Source: an uncultured Prochlorococcus sp. (lineage in GTDB: Bacteria > Cyanobacteriota > Cyanobacteriia > PCC-6307 > Cyanobiaceae). Taken from it: a stretch of 64,000 nucleotides of DNA. Numbering within the stretch: position 1 is the stretch's first letter; the number at the start of each line of letters is the position of its first letter. Positions 35,372 through 45,236 of this stretch are shown here, one piece after another. The stretch covers positions 1 through 64,000 of the forward strand of contig NZ_CACMSM010000002.1 in the NCBI RefSeq assembly GCF_902616385.1. The letters run 5' to 3'. The position numbers and the translations under genes are program-made. Under the pieces are notes generated by a model that worked only from the letters and a program-made list of their open reading frames with translations, ran no database searches and was not told where the DNA came from.

Positions 35372-37257
35372 ATTTGAAAAAATTAATTTGTTATTTAAAG
35401 ACTTTAAAAAAATTAGGGATTAGAAATTGTCTAAGAGTTTTTAAATATAGAATTTTTTTGAAAATTGGATATTTCCAATTATTTTTCCCTATAAAAAATT
35501 GTCCAATTCCAGAAATTTTTTTTAATTCAAAGGCGAAAAAGAAATTATTTGAAAATGATGCTGAAAATATAAAAGAAAATTGTATTAATCATGCAAATAA
35601 AATAGTTAATGGATATTTCCAATGGTTCAATAATAAAAGCTATTTTGTTAAATTCCCCCCTGATTGGCATCAAGATCCTATTTCGGGAGAAAAATATCCT
35701 AAGGGACTTCATTGGTCTAATGAAAATTCTTATTTTAATTCCGATATTAAAAGAATATGGGAATTATCTAGATGGTCATGGTTACCTTTATTGGCTAGGG
35801 CAGCTAAATATACTGATGATACTAAATTTATAGATGCAATAAATTTTTTAATAAAAGATTGGTGCATAAATAATCAATTAAATTCATCCCCTAATTGGAT
35901 TTGTGCCCAGGAAGTTTCCATTAGAATGATTCATGCTTTTCAGTCATGGCAGATATTAGAAGGCGGAGATATGATCCCCAAAAAGACAAAAAGTAGAAAA
36001 GATTTTATAGTAATGCATTTAGAAAGAATTCTATCTACTTTAGATTATGCTTTAGCTCAAGATAATAATCATTCCATTTCAGAAGCTGCTGCTCTATATA
36101 TTGGAGGTGGTTGGTTAGGTCAAAAAAGATTCTGTGATTTAGGTAGGAGGTTATTAGAAAGGAATGTTTATAAACTAATAATGATGGATGGCTCCTTTTC
36201 TCAATACTCCACAAATTATCACAGACTTGTTATTGATACTCTAACTCAAGTAGAAATATTTAGGAAAATAAGTGGTCTTGAAAAATTTTCTGAGAAATTT
36301 TATAAGAAATTTAACTTGGCAATTGAATGGCTTTTTTATTTTATTGATAATGAATCTGGAGAAGTACCTAACTTAGGAGGCAATGATGGAGCTTATTGTT
36401 ATAAATTGAACTCACTCGAATATAAAAATTTTAAACCATCTATTCAAATTGCAAATATGTTATTAAATAATCAAAAAATATATAAATCTGGTCCATGGGA
36501 TGAACAATTTTATTGGTATGAATCTTCTAGGATTTTTAAAAAAGATATTTCAGTAATAAATAAAAAACGGGATAAATTTAAATTTTTTCATGAAGGCGGA
36601 TATTTTGTTATTTCACCAAATAAAGAAAACTGGGCAATATTAAGGTTGCCAAACTTTAAGTTCAGGCCCTCTCAATCAGATGTTTTCCATTTTGATTTGT
36701 GGTCAAAAGGAAAAAATATTTTAAAAGATTCGGGATCTTATTCATATAAACAGGAAACCGATTACAGTAATTATTTCTCTGGGATAAAAGGTCACAATAC
36801 AGTAGAAATAGATGAAAAAGAACCCATGACTAAATTAGGCACATTCTTGTGGGGAGATTGGTCTCAAAATTATCAAAAACCAATTGTAAATAAAACAAAA
36901 AATTTCTATGAATTTAAATTCATAAATAAATATCATGGAATAATTCATAAAAGAAATATTAAAGTATCAATAGATGGAAATAATTGGCAAATAGAAGATA
37001 AAGTTACTGGGATAAAAAAAGTTGCAATTCTAAGGTGGAGATTAGCTAATTTTAATTGGTCTATGTTTGAAAATAAATTAATATCAGAAAGAGCAAGTTT
37101 AATAATAAAGAGTAAGAATAATTTAAATTCTTTGAAATTATCAGATGGATTCGAATCATTATTTTATGATTCAAAACAGACTACACCTATACTAGAAGCA
37201 TTATTTGAAACTAATTATTTAGAAGTTGTTACTGAAGTATCTCTGAATAATATATAA
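35368..37257 (+). CDS. Heparinase II/III family protein
   Basis: A 629-residue protein with an N-terminal alpha-helical toroid (ICAQEVSIRMIHAFQSW, NNHSISEAAALYIGG, GSFSQYSTNYHRLV) and a C-terminal beta-sandwich (FHFDLWSKGKNILKDSGSYSY, GHNTVEID). This is the layout of heparinase II/III-like lyases. No signal peptide is evident, so many homologues in polysaccharide loci are thought to act on, or proofread, the glycan in or near the inner membrane. The start is TTG at 35368, overlapping the wecB stop by four bases. It recurs with WbuB-like and two-domain oxidoreductase genes. Confidence 0.85.
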   Translation: MNLKKLICYLKTLKKLGIRNCLRVFKYRIFLKIGYFQLFFPIKNCPIPEIFFNSKAKKKLFENDAENIKENCINHANKIVNGYFQWFNNKSYFVKFPPDWHQDPISGEKYPKGLHWSNENSYFNSDIKRIWELSRWSWLPLLARAAKYTDDTKFIDAINFLIKDWCINNQLNSSPNWICAQEVSIRMIHAFQSWQILEGGDMIPKKTKSRKDFIVMHLERILSTLDYALAQDNNHSISEAAALYIGGGWLGQKRFCDLGRRLLERNVYKLIMMDGSFSQYSTNYHRLVIDTLTQVEIFRKISGLEKFSEKFYKKFNLAIEWLFYFIDNESGEVPNLGGNDGAYCYKLNSLEYKNFKPSIQIANMLLNNQKIYKSGPWDEQFYWYESSRIFKKDISVINKKRDKFKFFHEGGYFVISPNKENWAILRLPNFKFRPSQSDVFHFDLWSKGKNILKDSGSYSYKQETDYSNYFSGIKGHNTVEIDEKEPMTKLGTFLWGDWSQNYQKPIVNKTKNFYEFKFINKYHGIIHKRNIKVSIDGNNWQIEDKVTGIKKVAILRWRLANFNWSMFENKLISERASLIIKSKNNLNSLKLSDGFESLFYDSKQTTPILEALFETNYLEVVTEVSLNNI

Positions 37258-37280
37258 TAGCTAAACGTAAATCTTTTAAA

Positions 37281-38546
37281 TTGAAAGTAGTTTATCTTCA
37301 TCAATATTTTTCTACAAATAGTGGTTCTGGTGGTATAAGATCTTTTGAATTTGCTAAAGCTTTAATAAGAAATGGCCATCATGTTCATGTAATTTGTCTA
37401 TACATAAACTCAAAAGCAACTGGTTTAAAGGGACCTTTTATAAATGGTAAAAGACATGGCTATTTTGAAGAAATAGAAATTACGGAGTTTAAAATAAATT
37501 ATTCCAATTATCAAAATCTTTTTCAAAGAAGCTTAGTTTTTCTTAGGTATTTAATAAGAGCTTCTAAAGCTTGCTTAACACTTAAATATGATTTAACTTT
37601 TGCTACTTCAACACCACTTACAATTTTAATTCCAGCTTTATTAAGTAAATTATTTAAAGGAACACCCTATATTTTTGAAGTAAGAGATTTGTGGCCTGAA
37701 TTGCCAATAAAAATGGGTTTAATAAAAAATAGAATTCTAATTTGGCTTTTAACTTTGCTAGAGAATATTGGGTATAGATATGCATCGCATTGTATAGGTT
37801 TAGCTCCTGGAATATGTAACGAAATTAATTCAAGGGGAATACCCAAGGAAACAATAAGTTTTATTCCTAATTTTTCTAATTTAAATATTTTCTATCCATC
37901 AATAAAAAAAGAATGTAAGAGTAAATATATAGAAAAATATTTTAAAGATAAGATTAGTAAAAAAGATTTCATTCTTGCTTTTACTGGTGCTCATGGACTT
38001 GCGAATGGCTTAGAAAATATTATTGAAGTTGCAAATTATTTAAGATTAAAGAATCAAAAAAATATAAAATTTATATTCATTGGCGATGGTGCTCAGAAGC
38101 CTTATTTGATTTCTTTAGTAAAGAAAAGAAATTTAAAAAATTGTCATTTTTTTGATCCAATATCTAGAAATGATCTTGCAATTGTTCTTAGGGAAGTGGT
38201 TGATGTTGGCTTAATGTGCCTTCAGAGAAATCCATCTTTTTTTTATGGAACATCTCCTAATAAATTTTTTGACTATCTCGCCTCAGGCTTACCCATCATC
38301 ATTAATTATCCAGGATGGTTAACTGATCTTATACTCAAAGAAAAAAATGGAGTATTCTGCGACTCAAATAATGTTGAGTATTTTGGTGATTCAATAATTA
38401 AACTTTCAAAAGATTCATCTAGTTTAAAGTTGTACGCCAATAACTCAAGAAAAATTGCAGAAAATAAATATTCAAAGGAATTGATGACAAGAAAGTTAAT
38501 TGATATTTTTAAATTGGCTATTCAAAATAAAACTCTCAAAAACTAA
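37281..38546 (+). CDS. WbuB-like family 4 glycosyltransferase
   Basis: A 421-residue GT-B protein. The opening VVYLHQYFSTNSGSGGIRSFEFAKAL is close to the WbuB pattern; EVRDLWPELPIKMG and the donor-site stretch FFYGTSPNKFFDYLASGLPIII follow. WbuB-type enzymes move an N-acetylated aminodeoxysugar such as FucNAc; the donor here is inferred only by likeness. The start is TTG at 37281, 23 bases after the heparinase-like gene. Confidence 0.85.
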   Translation: MKVVYLHQYFSTNSGSGGIRSFEFAKALIRNGHHVHVICLYINSKATGLKGPFINGKRHGYFEEIEITEFKINYSNYQNLFQRSLVFLRYLIRASKACLTLKYDLTFATSTPLTILIPALLSKLFKGTPYIFEVRDLWPELPIKMGLIKNRILIWLLTLLENIGYRYASHCIGLAPGICNEINSRGIPKETISFIPNFSNLNIFYPSIKKECKSKYIEKYFKDKISKKDFILAFTGAHGLANGLENIIEVANYLRLKNQKNIKFIFIGDGAQKPYLISLVKKRNLKNCHFFDPISRNDLAIVLREVVDVGLMCLQRNPSFFYGTSPNKFFDYLASGLPIIINYPGWLTDLILKEKNGVFCDSNNVEYFGDSIIKLSKDSSSLKLYANNSRKIAENKYSKELMTRKLIDIFKLAIQNKTLKN

Positions 38547-38644
38547 TTTAAAAGTTAATTTTCTTATCTAATAGTTTTTAAACTATTTAAAGCATTATAA
38601 GATTTTCTTAAGTTAAACTATTAAAAAATAAGAAGAATAACTGC

Positions 38645-39820
38645 ATGATATCTTCATGGCCAAGTTACGATGATGAGCAGATAGAAGCTGTTAATAAGGT
38701 TCTTATTAATGGAAAAGTTAATTATTGGACGGGTTCTGAGACTTCAAATTTTGAAAAGGAATATTGTAATTGGACAAATTCTAAATATGCAGTTGCATTA
38801 TCTAATGGTTCATTAGCCTTAACTGCAGCATATACAGCTCTTGGGATAGGCCCAGGAGACGAGATAATTACAACTCCTAGAACATTTATTGCGACTACAT
38901 CCTGTTTCGTTTTATTGGGGGCAAAACCTGTATTTGCTGATGTTAATAGAAACTCAGGGTTGATTACTGTCGATACAATTGAACCATTAATAAATAATAA
39001 AACAAAGGCTATTGTCGTTGTTCATTTGGCAGGTTGGCCTGCAAACATGGTTGAAATTTGTAAATTAGCGAAGAAATATAATATTAAGGTTGTAGAAGAT
39101 TGTTCACAAGCACATGGAGCTAAAATATTAGTAGATGATAAATATTGTTCAGTGGGAACATTTGGGGATATATCAACTTGGAGCTTTTGCCAAGATAAAA
39201 TTATAAGTACAGGAGGAGAGGGAGGAATTATTACTACTAATGAAAAAAAAATCTGGGAGAAAGTTTGGTCATTTAAAGATCATGGTAAGTCATACTATAA
39301 TGTTTTCTCTAAAAAACATCCTACTGGTTATAGATGGTTACATGATAATTTCGGTACAAATTTTCGTCTTACAGAAATGCAAAGTGCCATAGGTAGAATT
39401 CAGCTTAAAAAAGTTGATTCTTGGCATAAAATTAGAGTTAGAAATGCAATGATAATTAAAGATAAATTGAGTAAATTAAAATTGGTAAGAATCCCAATGC
39501 CAACTCAATCATATATTCATGCATGGTATAAATTTTATGTATATCTTGATAATTCTTTTTTAAAAAATGGATGGGATAGAAATAGAATAATAGAAGAAAT
39601 AAACAAAAGAAAATATCCTGCATTTCATGGAGGCTGTGGAGAGATTTATTTAGAGAAATGTTTTCAAGACAGTGGACTAGCCCCAAAAAAAAGATTACCA
39701 ATTGCTAAGGATTTATCAGAAAATAGTATTATGTTTTTAGTTCATCCAACAATCAAATTAGAAGAAATTAATTCATATGCTGAAGTAATAAAGGAAGTCC
39801 TTGAAATGGCACAAAAGTGA
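38645..39820 (+). CDS. DegT-type sugar aminotransferase (PglE-like)
   Basis: A 391-residue PLP enzyme. D152 in VEDCSQAHGA binds the pyridine ring and K185 in FCQDKIISTGGEGG forms the Schiff base. It starts a new run 98 bases after the glycosyltransferase and is followed after eight bases by a UDP-HexNAc 4,6-dehydratase. That pairing mirrors PglE/PglF, which make UDP-4-amino-4,6-dideoxy-GlcNAc. The amino sugar could then be acylated by the NeuD/PglD-type protein at 6737. Confidence 0.88.
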   Translation: MISSWPSYDDEQIEAVNKVLINGKVNYWTGSETSNFEKEYCNWTNSKYAVALSNGSLALTAAYTALGIGPGDEIITTPRTFIATTSCFVLLGAKPVFADVNRNSGLITVDTIEPLINNKTKAIVVVHLAGWPANMVEICKLAKKYNIKVVEDCSQAHGAKILVDDKYCSVGTFGDISTWSFCQDKIISTGGEGGIITTNEKKIWEKVWSFKDHGKSYYNVFSKKHPTGYRWLHDNFGTNFRLTEMQSAIGRIQLKKVDSWHKIRVRNAMIIKDKLSKLKLVRIPMPTQSYIHAWYKFYVYLDNSFLKNGWDRNRIIEEINKRKYPAFHGGCGEIYLEKCFQDSGLAPKKRLPIAKDLSENSIMFLVHPTIKLEEINSYAEVIKEVLEMAQK

Positions 39821-39828
39821 ATTAATTA

Positions 39829-41703
39829 ATGATTAATAATAAAAATTTTAATAAATATAAAATTTTATTTAGAATAAGAAACTTTGTCTCTAAATTTAGA
39901 AGCTACTTTAATATATTAATTGAATTTTTTAATATAATTATTGCTACTTCTTTTACCATATGGTTGAAATTTAATACTATAGATTTCTATGATAATTCTT
40001 TTAATGAATTTTTACTTTTATTAGTTTTAATTATAGGTATCGGAATTCCTCTTTATAGTAGAACTGGACAAAATAAGGTTTTAAGTCTCTACCTTTCAAG
40101 CAATTCTCTCTATCAAATTTTTGCTAGGAATGCACTGCTTATTTCCTTTATTTATTTTCTGAATTTTTATTTAAGATTTGAATTTCTTGATATTCAGTTT
40201 TCTATTCTGTTGTGGATATCATTATCTACTTTAACTTGTATAACTAAGGTAATGATAAAAGATATTTTAAGATATATAAAAAGTTTGGAATTTAAAAATT
40301 ATAAATCTGTTGTTATTTATGGTGCAGGTTCTGCCGGTGCTCAATTAGCTGCTCAACTAAGAAATTCTACTGAATATAAAGTAAAGTTTTTTATTGATGA
40401 TTCAGAATATTTGTTAGATAGAAGAATTTATAATATTCCAATTTTTTCTCCAGATATACTAAAAAAAGGATACTTTAAAATTGATGAAATTTTACTTGCA
40501 ATACCATCTTTAACAATAAATGAAAGATCCACTATTTTAGAAAAATTATCACCATATCAAATAAAAGTTCTTCAGATACCATCCATTGAGGAATTGTCCA
40601 GAGGGAATAAAAAAATAGATTCTTTTAGACCTGTAAAAATAGAAGACTTGCTTGGAAGAAAAATAGTTAGACCAAAAACAAGTTTGTTAAAAAATGCCAT
40701 ATCCAATGGTGTTGTTTGCGTTACAGGTGCTGGAGGGTCTATTGGTAGTGAATTATCTAGACAAATATTAAAATTAAGTCCTAAAAAACTTATCCTTTTA
40801 GAGCAAAATGAATTTAATCTATATTCTATAAAAAATCAAATGGATAAACTAAATCATAAGAAATTAACTATCATTACTGCTTTAGGAAGTGCAAATGACA
40901 AAAACTTTTTAAAAAAACTGCTTAGTTTTCATAAGGTTAATATCATCTTTCATGCAGCAGCATATAAGCATGTTCCACTTGTAGAGGAAAATCCTCTTCA
41001 AGGAATTTTAAATAATGTTTTTTCAACCAAAACCATTTGTGATGTAGCAATACATTTGAATATTCAGAAAGTGATTTTGATTTCTAGCGATAAAGCTGTG
41101 AGACCAACAAATGTGATGGGAGCAACTAAAAGATTATCTGAAATTATTTTTCTTTATTATGACTCTAAAAAACTTGGACTTACAAAGTTTTCGATGGTTC
41201 GATTTGGGAATGTTTTAGGTTCTTCTGGTTCTGTTATTCCTCTATTCCAAAAGCAAATTGATGAAGGAGGGCCATTAACCCTCACACATCCAAAAGTAAA
41301 TAGATATTTCATGACAATACCAGAAGCAGCAGAGTTAGTTTTACAATCTGCTGCGATTAGTAAAGGTGGAGAGATTTTTCTACTAGACATGGGAAAACCT
41401 GTTTTAATTAAATCTTTAGCAGAGAAATTAATTAAACTAAATGGTAAAACTATAATTGACAAAAATAACCCTGAAGGTGATATTGAGATTGTTGACGTAG
41501 GACTAAGACCTGGAGAAAAATTATATGAGGAATTACTCATAGATGGAGAAGCTTCACAAACTATTAATCCATTAATTTTTAAAGCAAATGAGAAATTCTC
41601 AATGTTATTAGATTTTGAAAAAAAACTCGATGAATTGTTAGATGCAGTAAAATCACAAAATAAATCTAAATCATTGGAAATATTAAAATTTATGGTTAAA
41701 TAA
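39829..41703 (+). CDS. Membrane-bound UDP-HexNAc 4,6-dehydratase (CapD/WbpM/PglF family)
   Basis: A 624-residue protein. About four N-terminal membrane helices (residues 25-140) lead to a CoA-binding-like Rossmann domain (GAGSAGAQLAAQ, 165-176) and a catalytic SDR domain (TGAGGSIGSE, 299-308). The active site SSDKAVRPTNVMGATKR has S420, M430 and K434, the S-M-K triad of this family in place of the usual Tyr. It removes water from UDP-GlcNAc to give UDP-4-keto-6-deoxy sugars. The adjacent aminotransferase is the expected next enzyme. Confidence 0.92.
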   Translation: MINNKNFNKYKILFRIRNFVSKFRSYFNILIEFFNIIIATSFTIWLKFNTIDFYDNSFNEFLLLLVLIIGIGIPLYSRTGQNKVLSLYLSSNSLYQIFARNALLISFIYFLNFYLRFEFLDIQFSILLWISLSTLTCITKVMIKDILRYIKSLEFKNYKSVVIYGAGSAGAQLAAQLRNSTEYKVKFFIDDSEYLLDRRIYNIPIFSPDILKKGYFKIDEILLAIPSLTINERSTILEKLSPYQIKVLQIPSIEELSRGNKKIDSFRPVKIEDLLGRKIVRPKTSLLKNAISNGVVCVTGAGGSIGSELSRQILKLSPKKLILLEQNEFNLYSIKNQMDKLNHKKLTIITALGSANDKNFLKKLLSFHKVNIIFHAAAYKHVPLVEENPLQGILNNVFSTKTICDVAIHLNIQKVILISSDKAVRPTNVMGATKRLSEIIFLYYDSKKLGLTKFSMVRFGNVLGSSGSVIPLFQKQIDEGGPLTLTHPKVNRYFMTIPEAAELVLQSAAISKGGEIFLLDMGKPVLIKSLAEKLIKLNGKTIIDKNNPEGDIEIVDVGLRPGEKLYEELLIDGEASQTINPLIFKANEKFSMLLDFEKKLDELLDAVKSQNKSKSLEILKFMVK

Positions 41704-41771
41704 AACCTATATTTGACTTCATTTATAGTAATCGATATTTAAAGTTAAGTTAATCTAAATTTTAGTTTATT

Positions 41772-43625
41772 ATGTGCGGAATATATGGACACTATTTTTT
41801 TAAAAATAATCAAAGGTTTATAGAAAAAAATAATATAGAAAAATTAGATTATAGAGGTCCTGACTCTACTGGTATATTCAATATTGGAAGTTTATGTTTA
41901 GCTCATAAAAGACTTGCAATTTTAGATTTATCTAAAAACGGTTCGCAACCTTATATTTATAAAAATCTTACAATTATTTTTAACGGTGAAATATATAATC
42001 ACAAAAAAATTAGGAATAAATTATTAAGTTATTCTTATGATTTTGAAGGTAGGTCTGATACTGAAGTCTTAATTAAAGCATTTCATAAGTGGGGCAGTTC
42101 GATTATTAAGGATTTGATAGGCATGTTTGCTTTTGTTATTTATGATTCTGAAACAAATAAATTGATTATGGCTAGAGATCGCGCTGGCGAAAAACCAATT
42201 TATTATTTTTTAGATGATGAAAAACTTGTTTTTGCTTCGGAAATTAAGGCTTTGCAGATAGATAAAAGAGATTTTGATTATGATTCTATTTCTTATTATT
42301 TCTCTTATGGATATTTCCCTAGGACAAATACACCATATAGCAAAATTAAGAAGCTTTTACCTGGATCATATGCAGAAATATCACTTCAGAAAAAGGAAAT
42401 TAATTTATTTAAATATTGGGAACCAATTTCTTATTCCCAAAAATTTAAAGTAAGTAGATCAAAAAATTCTAAATATTATCATTTAAGTAATATAGATAAA
42501 TTACTAAAATATTCGATACAAAATCAACTTCAAGCTGATGTAAAAGTTGCAGTATTGTTAAGTGGAGGAATAGACTCTGGACTAATTACTGCTATTGCAA
42601 GTCATTACAAGCCTGATATTGAAGCTTTTACAGTTAAATTTGAAGATAGCCTTTTCGATGAGTCAGAAGATGCAAAATTGGTAGCAAAACATTTAGATGT
42701 AAAACATACTATTTTTACTGTTTCAGCTCCTAAATTTAAGAAGTTTAAGGAAATAGTTTCAAAAGTTGATGAGCCATTTGCTGACTCATCAATAATTCCT
42801 ACTTATTTTTTATGTAAAAATGTTTCTAAGGATTATAAAGTGGCTTTGAGTGGTGATGGTGGAGATGAATTATTTGGGGGATATAATTACTATAAATGGT
42901 GTCGTAAACAAATTTTATTACGTAGGATTTTCCCTAAGACTTTTTTGAATTTAGTTTCAAAATTTGCTTCTAGTAAATTAATATCTGGTCAAAGAGGATT
43001 TAATTTTTTTAATGCTCTTAGTGGAGATATTAAAAATGCATATGCTTGTGCAAATAGATTATTGACTCCATCTCAAATAAGTAATTTATTTGATGAAAAA
43101 GTAATTTATGATTATGAATATGCATTAGATTTTAAAAAAAATTTATTTGATAAATTTCGTGGGAGTGACTTATTAAAAACTATAATGAAAGCTGACTTTT
43201 TGACATATCTTCCAGATGATATTTTAATTAAAACTGATAGAAGTAGTATGTTTTCCTCCCTAGAACTAAGAACTCCTTTTTTAGATAAAGAAATTATAAA
43301 ATATGCTTACGAAAAAATACCTTCTAATCTTTCTGTAAAAAATGGACGTACAAAAATTCTTTTAAGGATGCTTGCTAAAAATTACCTACCAAATAGTATC
43401 TTGAACCAAAAAAAAAGAGGTTTTGAGATACCTTTAGAAAATTGGATGAAAAATTTTTGGTATAAAGAGATAAGAGACTATTTTTTTTATAGTAATTCAA
43501 ATATTTTGGATCATAACTTTTTAAAAAAAATATTTATTAGATGGGAGATAGATGGATCGCAATCAAATATAATATATTCGATTTTGTGCTTTCTCATATG
43601 GGAAGAAAATAATAAATATTTTTAA
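41772..43625 (+). CDS. asnB: Asparagine synthetase (glutamine-hydrolysing)-like protein
   Basis: A 617-residue protein with Cys2 in MCGIYGHYF, YRGPDSTG and FNGEIYNH in the glutaminase half, and SGGIDSG at 264-270 plus LSGDGGDELFGGY in the synthetase half. It is full length with all active-site residues. It belongs to the capsule-locus AsnB type that presumably amidates a uronic acid. It follows the 4,6-dehydratase by 68 bases and converges on a TylF-like methyltransferase gene. Confidence 0.88.
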   Translation: MCGIYGHYFFKNNQRFIEKNNIEKLDYRGPDSTGIFNIGSLCLAHKRLAILDLSKNGSQPYIYKNLTIIFNGEIYNHKKIRNKLLSYSYDFEGRSDTEVLIKAFHKWGSSIIKDLIGMFAFVIYDSETNKLIMARDRAGEKPIYYFLDDEKLVFASEIKALQIDKRDFDYDSISYYFSYGYFPRTNTPYSKIKKLLPGSYAEISLQKKEINLFKYWEPISYSQKFKVSRSKNSKYYHLSNIDKLLKYSIQNQLQADVKVAVLLSGGIDSGLITAIASHYKPDIEAFTVKFEDSLFDESEDAKLVAKHLDVKHTIFTVSAPKFKKFKEIVSKVDEPFADSSIIPTYFLCKNVSKDYKVALSGDGGDELFGGYNYYKWCRKQILLRRIFPKTFLNLVSKFASSKLISGQRGFNFFNALSGDIKNAYACANRLLTPSQISNLFDEKVIYDYEYALDFKKNLFDKFRGSDLLKTIMKADFLTYLPDDILIKTDRSSMFSSLELRTPFLDKEIIKYAYEKIPSNLSVKNGRTKILLRMLAKNYLPNSILNQKKRGFEIPLENWMKNFWYKEIRDYFFYSNSNILDHNFLKKIFIRWEIDGSQSNIIYSILCFLIWEENNKYF

Positions 43626-43669
43626 AATAATATTCTTTTTTTGAAGATAATTATATAAAAAAATTATTT

Positions 43670-44464
43670 TTATTCTTTAGTTATAAAATATCTCTCAAAT
43701 TCACCTTCCCTTGTTTTGTTTTTTCTTAGTAATGCTTTTTTATTATTTTTTAAGAACTCATCAGTTGCAATTTTTGCACCAGGATATTTTAATGAATAAT
43801 ATTCATCTAAATTAAGAAAACCACCTTTTTCAAGATTTTTAAATATTATTGGCAGGCATAATTTATAACCTTCATATAAATCACAATCTAAATTAGCGCT
43901 AAAAATCTTTCTTGATTTGTTTTCGAAATGTTCATAGACAGTATTTTTAAAGTCGCCTTTGACAAGTGTTATATTTTTTAAACCTAAATTTTCAATTTTT
44001 TCAAGCAATAAATCATAAGATGTATTTCTAAACAATCCTGATTTTCCAAGTTTTGAAAGTGATAAATTTAAATTTTCTTTATTAATTTCTTTATTGGTCA
44101 TTTTTATTTTTGCAAGTATCTTTGCATCTTTTATATGTTCATCTTCAAATCCATTTTTCTTATTGAAATTAATTAGTTTATCTTTCTTAGATAAATTAGG
44201 AAAACCAGAAAAAGTATCAAATCCCCAAAAATGTTTATTAGATTTAATTTTCTTTGCTAATAACGCAATTGCTAATAAGGATGAACCTCTATAAACACCA
44301 AATTCATAAATATCGCCTATCCTTTTACTATGATTATCCCTTAAATCTTTAAACCAGAATCTAAATGGGCTTTGAGATTTATTACTAATATTTTCAATTT
44401 CTAGAGCATTATATATAAATTCTTTTTCATAATTATTTAGTGAATTGAAAAGTTCTTTAAACAA
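43670..44464 (-). CDS. TylF/macrocin-O-methyltransferase-like protein
   Basis: A 264-residue protein. EFGVYRGSSLLAIALL near 54-69 is motif I, FWGFDTFSGFP follows, and SANLDCDLYEGYKLCLP then LNLDEYYSLKYPGAK give the metal-binding aspartates typical of TylF. The family methylates a sugar hydroxyl using SAM and Mg2+. It lies at the 3' end of the minus-strand nonulosonate block, 95 bases beyond the glycosyltransferase, and converges on the asparagine-synthetase gene. Confidence 0.82.
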   Translation of the reverse strand: MFKELFNSLNNYEKEFIYNALEIENISNKSQSPFRFWFKDLRDNHSKRIGDIYEFGVYRGSSLLAIALLAKKIKSNKHFWGFDTFSGFPNLSKKDKLINFNKKNGFEDEHIKDAKILAKIKMTNKEINKENLNLSLSKLGKSGLFRNTSYDLLLEKIENLGLKNITLVKGDFKNTVYEHFENKSRKIFSANLDCDLYEGYKLCLPIIFKNLEKGGFLNLDEYYSLKYPGAKIATDEFLKNNKKALLRKNKTREGEFERYFITKE

Positions 44465-44559
44465 TTTTTGAGGTTAATGTATTTCTATATTATCAAAATT
44501 AAAAGGGCATTTTCCTCGAAAATTAATTTTTATTATTTTAATGTTAATCAAATATAAAT

Positions 44560-45228
44560 TTATCCAATACCTTTCCAAGTATGGCCCTCAGATGTGTAAA
44601 AGTGATTAACCTCGAATTCTGGTTGATATAAAATCTTATTGTTTTTATTTATCCAATCTTTTGCCCAGTATCTATCTTCTTTGCCAGCAAGCTCTGTGTC
44701 AAAAGGATATTGTTTTAAAATTTCTTTTTTGAAAATAGATGCTGCATTGTGAAAGAAATATCTACCTTCAGATTCCGACCACATATTAATTTTCTCTTTT
44801 TCTATAAAATTACTCCAAATATAGTTTTTTTGAATTCTTTTGCCATAGTAATATGGAATTTGATTGCCAAATAAGACACCATATTCACTTAAATTTTCCT
44901 GAATTAATTTATTATTAAATTTTGTGATACTGCAGTGGCTTGAAAGAATAATAATGTTCTCTCTAGTACAGTGATTCACTCCTATATTTAAAGCCTTGCC
45001 TGGGGTGTATTCATTAATGTCAACAATTTTAAGATTGCAGTAATTTGATTTGGAATCTTTCTGAATATTATTATTTGATATAAACAATCTACAAATATAG
45101 GTTGATTTATCATTAGAGTTATTATTTACTATTATAATTTCTGGGTTTTCTAAAAAATCAATACAAGACTGGATTGCCTGTCCAATATGCAACTCTTCAT
45201 TCTTTACTCTTATTATTACAGAATACAT
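44560..45228 (-). CDS. Family 2 glycosyltransferase
   Basis: A 222-residue GT2 protein. YSVIIRVKNEELHIGQAI and IIIVNNNSNDKST are the usual UDP-binding start; GKEDRYWAKDW near the C-terminus is the likely acceptor-activating region. It is short, with no membrane helix. It starts eight bases after the 2-hydroxyacid dehydrogenase-like gene and may transfer the nonulosonate-linked unit or another sugar. Confidence 0.82.
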   Translation of the reverse strand: MYSVIIRVKNEELHIGQAIQSCIDFLENPEIIIVNNNSNDKSTYICRLFISNNNIQKDSKSNYCNLKIVDINEYTPGKALNIGVNHCTRENIIILSSHCSITKFNNKLIQENLSEYGVLFGNQIPYYYGKRIQKNYIWSNFIEKEKINMWSESEGRYFFHNAASIFKKEILKQYPFDTELAGKEDRYWAKDWINKNNKILYQPEFEVNHFYTSEGHTWKGIG

Positions 45229-45236
45229 TTATTCGA

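Noticed and set aside
37148-37162. Possible attachment-site repeat of the tRNA 3' end (GGATTCGAA)
   Set aside because: Only nine bases match, inside the coding sequence of the heparinase-like gene, so chance is the simplest cause.
43628-43668. Terminator between the convergent genes at 43.6 kb
   Set aside because: Only a six-pair A/T stem can be drawn, which is not above background in this composition.
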